Part shown: positions 8,019 to 16,393 of the stretch, piece by piece
Position numbering within the stretch: position 1 is the stretch's first letter
How the letters are laid out: each line of letters opens with the position of its first letter
Assembly: GCF_002095475.1 (NCBI RefSeq)
Contig: NZ_MLFR01000005.1
Span: forward strand, 124,001 to 188,000
DNA: 64,000 nucleotides
Source: Pantoea rwandensis
Lineage (GTDB): Bacteria; Pseudomonadota; Gammaproteobacteria; Enterobacterales; Enterobacteriaceae
Direction of reading: 5' to 3'
Translations under genes and position numbers: made by a program
Notes under the pieces: generated by a model
Told to the model about the DNA's origin: nothing
Seen by the model: the letters and a program-made list of their open reading frames with translations, nothing else
Databases searched by the model: none

Positions 8019-9428
8019 ATGAAGGCAAGAAAGGTGAGACCGCGTTGTCTACCTTTCGCGTTGAGTTTACTGTTGTCGACGACATTTTTAGCCCATGCTG
8101 AAAATGCGCCTGATGCTGCATCACTTATCGCGAAAGGGAAATATCTGGCTATTGCGGCGGATTGTGGTGCATGCCACACGCCACCCAACCATGGTGATGA
8201 AATGTCAGGCGGATATGTTATTTCTTCGCCGCTAGGAAATATCGTTGCCAGTAATATCACCCCCTCTAAAACAGCAGGGATTGGAGATTACACCGAAGAA
8301 GACTTTGCTAAGGCAGTACGTGAAGGGATAAACAAACAAGGACAGCATCTTTATCCTGCGATGCCTTATACCTCTTACGCAAAAATAACCGATGCAGATA
8401 TACATGCGCTGTATGCTTATTTTATGCACGGAGTGAAAGTCAGCGATCATCGCCCACCGGCCACCGATCTGCCTTTTCCGTTTAATATTCGTTTAAGTAT
8501 GGCGTTATGGAATACTTTATTTGCAGATAATAAGGTGTTTATTCCCGCACAAGACAAATCTGAGCAGGTTAATCGCGGCGATTATTTAGTCAATGCATTG
8601 GCTCACTGTGATACCTGCCATACACCGCGTAATTCACTGATGGGACAAGTGAATGACCAGGCATTGAGCGGGGGAAGTTTGGGTAGCTGGTTTGCACCCA
8701 ATATCACACCGGACAAACATTCGGGCATCGGCAACTGGAGCGATGAAGAGATCGCGCAATACCTGAAAACGGGGCATGTTGCGGGCAAAGCACAGGCCGC
8801 GGGCCCTATGGCTGAAGCGGTTGAACACAGTTTGCAGTATCTCAATGACGATGACATCGCAGCTATGGTGGCGTATTTGCGTCAGATCCCTGCTGTGGGC
8901 CAGTCTTCTGGCGCATCACGCGAATCGTTAGGTAAACCTGCGACAGATGAAGCCGCACTTCGCGCGGTGAGCCATCCTGATGAAGGCTGGAAAATCTACG
9001 GCAGCACCTGCGCCAACTGTCATCAGCCTGATGGCTCGGGCAATAAACTTTATCCTTCACTGTTCCACAACACGGCAACAGGCGCACCACAGGCGGATAA
9101 CCTCATCGCCACCATCGTCTACGGCGTGCATCGCCAGGTCAACGGGCAGGATATTGATATGCCTGGATTCGGCCCGGATGCTCTGTTTACCGATCGTCTG
9201 ACCGATCAACAAATCGCAGATGTCAGCAATTATGTGCTGAAAAACTTCGGTAATGCCCAGCTCACGGTGACACCGCAGCAGGTTAAAACCGTGCGTGAGG
9301 GTGGCGAACGTCCGCTGATTGCCCGTTTGGCTCAGCCTGCAGTATGGGGCAGTGCAGCGGCGGTCATCATCATTCTCTTGGTGCTTCTGATTTCTCGTTC
9401 GCGCAGAGGTAAAAAGCATGGCGCATAA
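8019..9428 (+). CDS. Triheme cytochrome c subunit of membrane-bound gluconate/alcohol-type dehydrogenase
   Basis: A 469-aa exported cytochrome with signal peptide (LPFALSLLLSTTFLAHAEN) and three CxxCH heme sites: CGACH (near residue 49), CDTCH (near 198) and CANCH (near 332). A C-terminal hydrophobic anchor (WGSAAAVIIILLVLLISRSRR) tethers it to the inner membrane facing the periplasm. This is the electron-transfer subunit of GMC-type gluconate 2-dehydrogenase, sorbitol dehydrogenase and alcohol dehydrogenases; it passes electrons from the flavoprotein to ubiquinone or a terminal oxidase. The next gene overlaps its 3' end by 11 bases. Here the cytochrome gene comes first, whereas in many gluconate dehydrogenase operons it is last. 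Confidence 0.9.
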   Translation: MKARKVRPRCLPFALSLLLSTTFLAHAENAPDAASLIAKGKYLAIAADCGACHTPPNHGDEMSGGYVISSPLGNIVASNITPSKTAGIGDYTEEDFAKAVREGINKQGQHLYPAMPYTSYAKITDADIHALYAYFMHGVKVSDHRPPATDLPFPFNIRLSMALWNTLFADNKVFIPAQDKSEQVNRGDYLVNALAHCDTCHTPRNSLMGQVNDQALSGGSLGSWFAPNITPDKHSGIGNWSDEEIAQYLKTGHVAGKAQAAGPMAEAVEHSLQYLNDDDIAAMVAYLRQIPAVGQSSGASRESLGKPATDEAALRAVSHPDEGWKIYGSTCANCHQPDGSGNKLYPSLFHNTATGAPQADNLIATIVYGVHRQVNGQDIDMPGFGPDALFTDRLTDQQIADVSNYVLKNFGNAQLTVTPQQVKTVREGGERPLIARLAQPAVWGSAAAVIIILLVLLISRSRRGKKHGA

Positions 9429-9948
9429 TTCCACCCCCCGAATTTCTCGCCGTCGCTTATTGCAGGGGATGGGTATCTTATCCCTTGGCGCGATGTGCAA
9501 TTCACTGTTCCCTGCACGTGCACTGGCTGCCGAACAAATGGCAGACAACGCCTTCCTTGATGTGTCCGCTTTCCTGGTCAGTCGTCCTGTTGGTCCCATT
9601 TTGGGGCAGCGCTATTTCAGCGCCTTGGTTCGTCATGATGCGCAGTTTCCGCAAAAGCTGAGCAGCCTGCATACGCTATTGCAGCAGCATACCTTTGCAC
9701 ATGTCGACGATTTCCTTGCCGCATTCAGCGCGGATAACGCGGACTGGCAGACAGCAAAAACGGTGATTTCTGCCTGGTATACGGGTGTCGTTGGAACAGG
9801 CAGTGACCTGGAACTGATCGCCTACGCCGATGCGCTGATGTACCTCCCTACCAGAGACATTCTCGTGGTACCGACGTACGGCGGAGGTCCGTTCTATTGG
9901 GCTGTGACACAACCAGGTAAAGTGGCAACAACAGGAGAAAGCGCATGA
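9418..9948 (+). CDS. Small (gamma) subunit of membrane-bound gluconate 2-dehydrogenase-type enzyme, Tat-exported
   Basis: A 176-aa protein with a twin-arginine signal: SRRRLLQGMGILSLGAM followed by an ARALA cleavage-like site. The body (FLDVSAFLVSRPVGPILGQRYFSAL..., ending YGGGPFYWAVTQPGKVATTG) matches the gluconate 2-dehydrogenase subunit 3 / sorbitol dehydrogenase small subunit family. This subunit escorts the flavoprotein, which has no signal peptide of its own, through the Tat system. It overlaps the cytochrome gene by 11 bases and the flavoprotein gene by ATGA, consistent with translational coupling and fixed stoichiometry. Confidence 0.88.
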   Translation: MAHNSTPRISRRRLLQGMGILSLGAMCNSLFPARALAAEQMADNAFLDVSAFLVSRPVGPILGQRYFSALVRHDAQFPQKLSSLHTLLQQHTFAHVDDFLAAFSADNADWQTAKTVISAWYTGVVGTGSDLELIAYADALMYLPTRDILVVPTYGGGPFYWAVTQPGKVATTGESA

Positions 9949-11591
9949 GTGCTAAAAAGGTCGATGCCGATGTGATCATTATTGGATCCGGCGTTATGGG
10001 TGGTCTGGTCGCCACCCAAATGGCAAAAGCGGGCAAGTCGGTGATCATTCTTGAGGCGGGTCCGCGCGTTTCACGCCAGGAGATCGTCGAACGCTTCCGT
10101 AATTCTCCGTTCAAAATGTCACTTACCAACATCAAGTTGCAGGGAGTGGGATCGCCTTATCCTAACCCGCCGCATATTCCGTCAACTTACGGTGATTATT
10201 TACAACAGGTTGGCCCGGTTAAATACCCCACTAAATACCTGCGTGTGGTGGGCGGAACCACCTGGCACTTCGGTTCCGCGCTGTGGCGTATGATCCCTAA
10301 TGATTTCAAATTAAACACTCTTTACGGACGCGGGCGTGATTGGCCCTTTGCTTACGATGAGCTGGAATCTTGGTATGGCAAAGCGGAACATGAGTTGGGC
10401 GTTTCAGGCATGGATGGCCAGGATGAGAGTGGTCAAGGTGGTAAAGCCTGGCCGCCACGTTCGACACCCTTCCCGATGCCCGGCTTGCCTACCAGCTATA
10501 TGTTCGATCGCCTGACGGAGATGTTGGGTAAAGGGGGATACAACCCGGTGCTGGAACCCAATGGCCGTGCGACAAAACCCTGGGGTAAGCGCCCTAAGTG
10601 TGGCGGTAATAACAACTGCAACCCGGTTTGCCCCATTGCCGCGAAGTATGACGGTTCAATGCACATTGATGAGGCGGAAAAACTGGGCGCAACGCTGCTG
10701 GATAATGCGGTGGTGTACCGTATTGAAGCGGGCGAGGATGGCAACATCACCGGTGTGTGGTACAAAAAGCCGGACGGATCGGAGCATCATCTTACCGCCA
10801 ACTATTTTGTTCTTGCCGCTTACGGCATTGAATCACCGAAACTGTTGCTGATGTCTACCTCTGAAAAATACCCTAATGGTATTGCCAACTCTTCCGATCA
10901 GGTCGGGCGCAATTTGATGGGGCATACGGGTATCAGCATGAATGTGATGATGTCTGAAGATGTCTGGCCAGGGCAGGGACCTACAGAACTCTTGGTCTAT
11001 CTCAACAATCGTGATGGCGCGTTCCGCAAAGATTTCCCGAGTTATAAAATCAAAGTCCGCAACACTGTCCCTACCGCGGACTATGCTGCTTCGTTGATTG
11101 AAAAAGGGGTGTTGGGATCGAAACTGGACGCAGAGATTCGCCGTCAGTCTGCACGTTCACTCAATTTTGCGATTGATTTTGAAACCTTGCCGCTGCCAGA
11201 AAACCGCGTTATGCCGAGCAAAACCAAGAAAGATGCGATTGGTATTCCACTGCCGGAAATTTACTACAGCGTGACCGATTACTGGCATGCGGGTAAAGAA
11301 GAGGGCATCAAGGATTTCCACAAGTTTGCGGAATTGCTAAACGCAGAAATCCTGTCTATTGATACCAAGTTCCAGGATCGCCAGCACATTATGGGCACCA
11401 CGATCATGGGGGAAGATGCAAAAACCTCGGTGGTAGACAGCAACTGCCGTACCCACGACCATCCAAATATGTGGATCGCCGGTACGAGCGTAATGCCTTC
11501 TGCCTCTTGCATGAATCCAACCTTAACGGGTGCAGCGCTGAGCCTGAGACTGGCGGAGCATATGCTGCAAACCATGGGTAAGCACTCATAA
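9945..11591 (+). CDS. GMC-family flavoprotein subunit of membrane-bound dehydrogenase (gluconate 2-dehydrogenase type)
   Basis: A 548-aa glucose-methanol-choline oxidoreductase. The FAD dinucleotide site is DVIIIGSGVMGGLVATQ at residues 9-25; GGTTWHFG is the flavin-attachment loop; the C-terminal ASCMNPTLTGAALSLRLAEHM helix carries the GMC catalytic region. Cysteines 219, 225 and 229 (C-x5-C-x3-C followed by PI) match the three ligands of the 3Fe-4S cluster described for FAD-dependent glucose dehydrogenases, so it probably carries such a cluster. There is no signal peptide; export should occur with the Tat-dependent small subunit. Candidate substrates are gluconate, 2-ketogluconate, glucose or sorbitol; the sequence alone does not decide. 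Confidence 0.9.
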   Translation: MSAKKVDADVIIIGSGVMGGLVATQMAKAGKSVIILEAGPRVSRQEIVERFRNSPFKMSLTNIKLQGVGSPYPNPPHIPSTYGDYLQQVGPVKYPTKYLRVVGGTTWHFGSALWRMIPNDFKLNTLYGRGRDWPFAYDELESWYGKAEHELGVSGMDGQDESGQGGKAWPPRSTPFPMPGLPTSYMFDRLTEMLGKGGYNPVLEPNGRATKPWGKRPKCGGNNNCNPVCPIAAKYDGSMHIDEAEKLGATLLDNAVVYRIEAGEDGNITGVWYKKPDGSEHHLTANYFVLAAYGIESPKLLLMSTSEKYPNGIANSSDQVGRNLMGHTGISMNVMMSEDVWPGQGPTELLVYLNNRDGAFRKDFPSYKIKVRNTVPTADYAASLIEKGVLGSKLDAEIRRQSARSLNFAIDFETLPLPENRVMPSKTKKDAIGIPLPEIYYSVTDYWHAGKEEGIKDFHKFAELLNAEILSIDTKFQDRQHIMGTTIMGEDAKTSVVDSNCRTHDHPNMWIAGTSVMPSASCMNPTLTGAALSLRLAEHMLQTMGKHS

Positions 11592-11620
11592 AAGGCGTCA
11601 AGAAGATATTCACCTAAGAT

Positions 11621-11649
11621 AAACAGCCGGGCAACCTACCCGGCTGTTT
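11621..11649. terminator. Terminator between dehydrogenase operon and convergent fic gene
   Basis: AAACAGCCGGG and CCCGGCTGTTT form a perfect 11-bp stem around a 7-base loop, with A-rich and T-rich flanks on both sides. It lies between the flavoprotein stop (11591) and the fic stop (11659), so it probably works in both directions. Confidence 0.85.
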
Positions 11650-11658
11650 GTTATCTGC

Positions 11659-12735
11659 TTACTGATTCAGTTCCTGTAGCAGTCGCGTATTCATATACAG
11701 CTTCTCGCGCCCGTAACTTTTCTCTTCCAACACGCCAATCTCGACTAACTGCTTCAAATAAGTGGAGGCCGTTTGGCGTTTGGCGATGCCACTTTCAACC
11801 AAGTTTTCAATGCGGCAGTAGGGTTGCGCAAAGAGAACCTGTATCAATTCGTGGGAATAAATCTTTGGCAACGCCTGTCGAACATATGCCGCCACCTCGG
11901 TGATCAGTGCACGAACAATACTTATTTTCTGGGTTGTCCAGATTGCTGTATTTTGCACGGCTTCCAACATGAACAAAATCCATGCCTCCCATTCCCCTTG
12001 GGCAGTGACACCGCGCAGCAAGGTGTAATAATCGTCTCGGTTTTCCAGAATGAACCTTGAAAGATACAGAATGGGAAGTGAGAGCAACTCGGTTTGGATT
12101 AAATACAGAATGTTTAGGATGCGTCCAGTCCGACCATTTCCGTCAGGAAACGGGTGAATGCACTCGAACTGGTAATGCGAAATGGCCATTTTCACCAGTG
12201 GATCGATATCATCTTCGGCATGAATGAAGCGTTCCCAGTTTGCCATCAAGTCGCGAATATCTGCTTCACCCACTGGGGGCGTGTAGACAGTATTATTATG
12301 CTGATCGCGCAACACCGTTCCTGGTGTTTTGCGAATATCACTTTGAACCGCGCGCAGTTTGGTGCATAGCGCGATCGCAGTATTGGTGCACAGTGGGTAA
12401 GCATCAAGATGCGTAAATCCTTCGAAAAGAGCTGTCCTGTAGCGCAGTGCCTCTTTCGTTGCAGGATCCGCATTCTCTTCATGATCGGCATATTGGAAAA
12501 GCTGATCGCTGGTGGTCACTATGTTTTCAATGCGCGATGAATCCTTCGCTTCCAACATGGGGAGGATGTTAATCAGTAGGCCTTGGTCAGGAATCAGTTC
12601 CCCGGCGGTTTTGAGTTCAGCCACCGCTGCCCGAGCAGTGATACAAGCTTTTAAAACCCTGCGAGTCTCAATTTTTTCGAGGTCAGGCGGGAGTAACGGC
12701 AATGCGTTATAGGGGACTTCAGGATTCCAGACCAT
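11659..12735 (-). CDS. Fic family protein with N-terminal inhibitory helix and C-terminal winged-helix region
   Basis: A 358-aa Fic-domain protein; Fic enzymes usually transfer AMP from ATP to target hydroxyls. The catalytic HPFPDGNGRTGR motif is at residues 194-205 with His194 intact. An inhibitory S/TxxxE(G/N) motif is present upstream (Ser66, Glu70, Asn71), the class II arrangement in which an intramolecular glutamate arm blocks ATP. The C-terminal 90 residues (YSHELIQVLFAQPYCRIENL..., ASTYLKQLVEIGVLEE) look like a winged helix, common in this subfamily and suggestive of DNA binding. The start codon lies inside the first of four 70-bp tandem repeats, so autoregulation at those repeats is plausible. 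Target proteins are unknown. Confidence 0.9.
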   Translation of the reverse strand: MVWNPEVPYNALPLLPPDLEKIETRRVLKACITARAAVAELKTAGELIPDQGLLINILPMLEAKDSSRIENIVTTSDQLFQYADHEENADPATKEALRYRTALFEGFTHLDAYPLCTNTAIALCTKLRAVQSDIRKTPGTVLRDQHNNTVYTPPVGEADIRDLMANWERFIHAEDDIDPLVKMAISHYQFECIHPFPDGNGRTGRILNILYLIQTELLSLPILYLSRFILENRDDYYTLLRGVTAQGEWEAWILFMLEAVQNTAIWTTQKISIVRALITEVAAYVRQALPKIYSHELIQVLFAQPYCRIENLVESGIAKRQTASTYLKQLVEIGVLEEKSYGREKLYMNTRLLQELNQ

Positions 12736-13011
12736 ATGTTTAAAAAACCCGGTTTTATCGACATATGGTCATAATATGTCGATGCCATAAACATGTCACG
12801 GCCATATGTTTATAAAAACCGATTTTATCGACATATCGCCAAAACGTGTCGATGCCATAAACATGTCACAGCTATATGTTTAAAAAATCCCATTTTATCG
12901 ACATATCGTCAAAACGTGTCGATGCCATAAACATGTCACAGCTATATGTTTAAAAATCCGATTTTATCGACATATCACCAAAGCGTGTCGATACCATAAA
13001 CACATCGACGC
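12732..13011. repeat. Four tandem 70-bp repeats at the 5' end of fic
   Basis: Near-identical units begin at 12732, 12802, 12872 and 12942; unit 3 to 4 differs by one A. Each unit contains CATATGTTTA, an A-rich stretch, TTTTATCGACATAT and CGTGTCGATGCCATAAACATG or close variants. Two dyads alternate: TCGACA-N13-TGTCGA inside each unit, and TAAACAT-N11-ATGTTTA across unit boundaries (for example 12788-12812). Dyad arms are better kept than the spacers. The first unit includes the fic start codon. This looks like a multi-site operator array rather than a CRISPR, as there are no unique spacers. Confidence 0.9.
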
Positions 13012-13306
13012 AGGGTTATGCCATTTGCATCGGTTTACATATACGTCCCTGCCTCCTGCTGAGAAATCCCGATCTGTGTCAAAAATCGTACAACTCGTCG
13101 TTGCACTGATGTAATGCGGATGTCATTAGTGTTGCACACATATTGCACTTCAACGTCTTCAGGCATCTCATCTTTTCGCCCTGCATTTTAGCTATCTAAC
13201 TGAATAATTTTTGAATTTTAGAAATTCTCAAACATGGCACACATCCTGCTTTGTTAGTTGTGTGTCAAAACTCAGTGCAATGACAGCCAAATAACATGAA
13301 TCCACT

Positions 13307-14173
13307 ATGAATGCGAAAACCGATTTTTTTAAAACTATCGAAGCGGCTTACAGCAACCAGACGCCCAGCGAAAAGCGGGTGAGTTCCTGGTTGTTGAGCA
13401 ATCGGGAACAGATCCCTTTTGAAACCGCTGACAGCATCGCGCAGGCCACCGGAACCAGCGGGATTACGGTTGGACGCTATTTGCGCAAACTGGGATTTCG
13501 CAATCTTGAGGACGTCAAAAATATTCTGCGTGAGTTACCCAATACACCTTACAAACACTGGGGTGTGATTGATCGCCTGGATTCGTGGTCGCAACAACAG
13601 TCGCTACCTGACCGGGCAAATCAGTCATTGCAGATGGAGCTGGATGCGATCCGCCACGTCTATCAACTGGCACAAACAGACGCCTTTGCTCAGGTCAGCC
13701 AGCAGATTGCTGAAGCCGATGCGGTGATCATCCTGGGCATTCAATCCACACGCGGTATTGCGCATACCTTCTTCAGCCATCTCGAATATTTGCGTCCACG
13801 TGTGACCTATGCGGATGGGAGTTCAGGCAGTTGGCTGGAATCACTTAACTCTGAATATGAAAAACCCTATGTGGTACTGACGGACACGCGCGCCTACTCC
13901 ACGGCGGCGCGCCAATTTTGTCGAGTGGCGAGCGAACGTCAGCTTCCCATGGCGTTAGTGACTGATATCTGGTGTCCGTGGGCGCGAGACTACGCGTTGG
14001 ATTTGCTCCAGGTCAAAACCGATACCGGGAATTTTTGGGACTCACTCGCACCGGTGAGTTGCCTGTTTAACTTGTTGCTCTCTGCCGTGGTTGAACGGCT
14101 TGGGCCGCAGCTGTCGGCTCGCCTTGCGCAGAACCGCGCATTGCAGCAGGAATTCGGCCAGTTTGAACGCTAA
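13307..14173 (+). CDS. RpiR/MurR-family regulator (HTH-SIS), probable ddp operon regulator
   Basis: A 288-aa protein with the RpiR-type N-terminal helix-turn-helix (SEKRVSSWLLSNREQIPFET...ADSIAQATGTSGITVGRYLRKLGF, residues about 22-70) and a C-terminal SIS sugar-phosphate/sugar-acid binding domain (VIILGIQSTRGIAHTFFSHLEYL from about 140; YVVLTDTRAYSTAARQF). It begins 18 bases upstream of ddpX in the same direction and is likely the local regulator. MurR of E. coli, in the same family, responds to MurNAc-6-phosphate; a cell-wall-derived ligand would fit here, but that is inference. E. coli ddp has no such adjacent gene. Confidence 0.88.
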   Translation: MNAKTDFFKTIEAAYSNQTPSEKRVSSWLLSNREQIPFETADSIAQATGTSGITVGRYLRKLGFRNLEDVKNILRELPNTPYKHWGVIDRLDSWSQQQSLPDRANQSLQMELDAIRHVYQLAQTDAFAQVSQQIAEADAVIILGIQSTRGIAHTFFSHLEYLRPRVTYADGSSGSWLESLNSEYEKPYVVLTDTRAYSTAARQFCRVASERQLPMALVTDIWCPWARDYALDLLQVKTDTGNFWDSLAPVSCLFNLLLSAVVERLGPQLSARLAQNRALQQEFGQFER

Positions 14174-14191
14174 TCGAATAGGGATTAAGAC

Positions 14192-14776
14192 ATGATTCAG
14201 GAAACGCCTCTTATCGACCTCGCTGAAAAATTTCCTCAGCTCCGTATCGATATGAAATATGCCACCGCTGACAACATTACCGGTCAGCCAATTTACAGCG
14301 TTGCGCGCTGTCTGCTTCACGCAGATGCCGCCAAAGCGCTGGAGAAGAGCATTGAAATTGCGCGGGTGGCGGGTTTCACGCTGCTGGTGCTGGATGCTTA
14401 TCGCCCACAACAAGCCCAGGCGCTGCTCTGGCTTGCCTGTCCCAATCAGGATTACGTCGTTCCGCTTTCCCAAGGCTCCAATCACAGCCGTGGGACCGCG
14501 ATTGACGTCACACTGATCGACAGCGACGGCAACGTGGTGGATATGGGAACCGGCTTTGATGAGATGAACGAACTGTCTCATCCCTACCACCCCTCACTGG
14601 AAGCCACTTTTCAGCGTAATCGACTGCTACTCAATGCCGTGATGTTCGGTGGCGGTTTCTGCGGAATCACGACGGAGTGGTGGCATTTTGAATTGCCGGG
14701 AGCGGCGGCTTATCCGCTTATTGACGATGTTTTCACTTGTATTTCCCCAGCAAAGACTGACGGAGTATTACCATGA
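14192..14776 (+). CDS. ddpX: D-alanyl-D-alanine dipeptidase (VanX/DdpX)
   Basis: A 194-aa zinc dipeptidase that hydrolyses D-Ala-D-Ala released from peptidoglycan. VanX catalytic elements are all present: Arg71 in LDAYRPQ, zinc ligands His98 and Asp105 in SNHSRGTAIDV, and Glu162/His165 in TEWWHFEL. There is no signal peptide, in keeping with cytoplasmic DdpX that acts after import of the dipeptide. Its TGA overlaps the ddpA start (ATGA), and all following genes are dedicated dipeptide ABC components, so it provides the intracellular hydrolysis step of the operon. Confidence 0.93.
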   Translation: MIQETPLIDLAEKFPQLRIDMKYATADNITGQPIYSVARCLLHADAAKALEKSIEIARVAGFTLLVLDAYRPQQAQALLWLACPNQDYVVPLSQGSNHSRGTAIDVTLIDSDGNVVDMGTGFDEMNELSHPYHPSLEATFQRNRLLLNAVMFGGGFCGITTEWWHFELPGAAAYPLIDDVFTCISPAKTDGVLP

Positions 14777-16335
14777 AAATGAAGTTCACCGCCTCAAAGG
14801 GCTTTTTCTCTCTTTTGATTGCAGCAGCAGTGACAACCCTGAGTGCACCCGCATGGTCCGCCGTACCGAAAGACATGCTAGTGATTGGTAAGGCCGCCGA
14901 TCCGCAAACGCTGGATCCGGCAGTGACCATCGATAACAACGACTGGACCGTGACCTATCCGGCATACCAACGCCTGGTGAAGTACAAAACCGAAAACGGC
15001 AAAGGTGCCACCGATGTTGAAGGTGATCTGGCCGACAGCTGGCAGAGTGAGGACGGAGGAAAAGTGTGGACCTTTAAACTTCGCAAAGGAGCCTCTTTTG
15101 ATGACGGAACACCCGTCACAGCGGATGCAGTAAAACTCTCGTTTGAACGCTTGATGCGCATTAAGCAGGGCCCGTCAGAAGCGTTCCCAGCCGGTTTGAA
15201 AATCGACGCCGTGGACCCGCAAACCGTGCGCTTTACGCTCGATTCGCCGTTTGCTCCTTTCCTTTATACGCTGGCGAATGATGGTGCCTCAATCATCAAT
15301 CCCGCTGTGTTGAAAGCCCATGCTTCCGATGATGCACGCGCCTATCTGGCCGAACACACCGCGGGTTCAGGGGCTTATATGCTGCAACGTTGGCAGAAGG
15401 GCCAGCAACTGGTGCTGGTGCCGAACCCTCATTTTGCCGGTAGCAAACCCGCTTTTAAGCGCGTTTCCGTCAAAATCATCAGCGAAAGTTCTGCGCGCCG
15501 CCTACAGCTAGAGAAGGGTGATGTGGACATTGCTGACTCACTGCCGGTGGACCAGTTTGCCGCGTTGAAGAAGCAGGGAGACGTCGCCGTTTACGACTAT
15601 CCCGCGTTACGCGTGACTTACCTCTATCTGAACAACAGCAAGGCCCCGCTCAATCAGCCTGACCTGCGTCGTGCGGTGTCTTGGGCCACGGATTACAAAG
15701 GCATGGTTTCCGGCATTCTGGGCGGGAACGGCAAGCAAATGCGTGGGCCAATCCCAGAAGGTATGTGGGGTTATGACGCAGGTGCGATGCAATACAGCTT
15801 AGATTTGTCCAAAGCGAAAGAAGCTTTCGATAAAGTCGCCGACAAGCCGAAAACCCTGTCATTCCTCTACTCGGACAATGACCCTAACTGGGAGCCGATT
15901 GCCTTATCCATGCAGGCCAACCTTCAGACGCTGGGCATCAATGTAAAACTGGAGAAGCTGGCTAACGCCACCATGCGTGAACGCATTGGCAAAGGGGATT
16001 ATGACATCGCCATCGGCAACTGGAGCCCGGACTTTGCCGATCCCTACATGTTTATGAACTATTGGTTTGAGTCCGACAAAAAAGGGCTGCCAGGTAACCG
16101 CTCGTTCTATGCTAATCCGCAAGTGGATAGTTTGCTGAAGCAGGCTGTGTCTACACCGGATCAGGCGGAGCGCACGAAATACTATCAACAGGCGCAGAAA
16201 GTGGTCATCGATGAAGCTGCGTACGTCTATTTATTCCAGAAGAACTACCAGGTTGGCATGAATAAAGCGGTGAAGGGTTACGTCTTTAACCCGATGCTCG
16301 AACAGATCTTTAATATTTCCGAGATGAGCAAATAG
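14773..16335 (+). CDS. ddpA: ABC transporter substrate-binding protein, D,D-dipeptide (DdpA)
   Basis: A 520-aa family 5 solute-binding protein (DppA/OppA superfamily) with an N-terminal signal peptide ending at about APAWSA. LVIGKAADPQTLDPA is the family start, followed by the typical LADSWQSEDGGKVWTFKLRKGASFDDGTPVTADAVK. It captures dipeptides in the periplasm; D-Ala-D-Ala specificity is inferred from the DdpX gene it overlaps and the operon order X-A-B-C-D-F, identical to E. coli ddp. A stable hairpin follows the gene. Confidence 0.92.
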   Translation: MKMKFTASKGFFSLLIAAAVTTLSAPAWSAVPKDMLVIGKAADPQTLDPAVTIDNNDWTVTYPAYQRLVKYKTENGKGATDVEGDLADSWQSEDGGKVWTFKLRKGASFDDGTPVTADAVKLSFERLMRIKQGPSEAFPAGLKIDAVDPQTVRFTLDSPFAPFLYTLANDGASIINPAVLKAHASDDARAYLAEHTAGSGAYMLQRWQKGQQLVLVPNPHFAGSKPAFKRVSVKIISESSARRLQLEKGDVDIADSLPVDQFAALKKQGDVAVYDYPALRVTYLYLNNSKAPLNQPDLRRAVSWATDYKGMVSGILGGNGKQMRGPIPEGMWGYDAGAMQYSLDLSKAKEAFDKVADKPKTLSFLYSDNDPNWEPIALSMQANLQTLGINVKLEKLANATMRERIGKGDYDIAIGNWSPDFADPYMFMNYWFESDKKGLPGNRSFYANPQVDSLLKQAVSTPDQAERTKYYQQAQKVVIDEAAYVYLFQKNYQVGMNKAVKGYVFNPMLEQIFNISEMSK

Positions 16336-16357
16336 CCATCGATTTTCATCCTTAATC

Positions 16358-16381
16358 AGCAGGGCCAATTCTGGCCCTGCT
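16358..16381 (+). other. Intercistronic stem-loop between ddpA and ddpB
   Basis: AGCAGGGCCA-ATTC-TGGCCCTGCT is a perfect 10-bp stem with a 4-base loop in the 58-base gap between ddpA and ddpB. There is no T tract, so it is not a full terminator. Such structures after binding-protein genes usually protect the upstream mRNA from 3' exonucleases and raise binding protein over permease. Confidence 0.75.
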
Positions 16382-16393
16382 AAGGCAGGCAAT

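Noticed and set aside
9057..9599. 180-residue antisense frame across the cytochrome/small-subunit junction
   Set aside because: It spans two overlapping real genes on the other strand and has no domain-like sequence.
12732..13011. Possible CRISPR array in the repeated region before fic
   Set aside because: The 70-bp units are contiguous and nearly identical throughout, with no unique spacers of constant length and no cas genes nearby.
14042..14590. 182-residue antisense frame opposite rpiR-type gene and ddpX
   Set aside because: Composition and position fit a shadow; both plus-strand genes are strongly supported by catalytic motifs.
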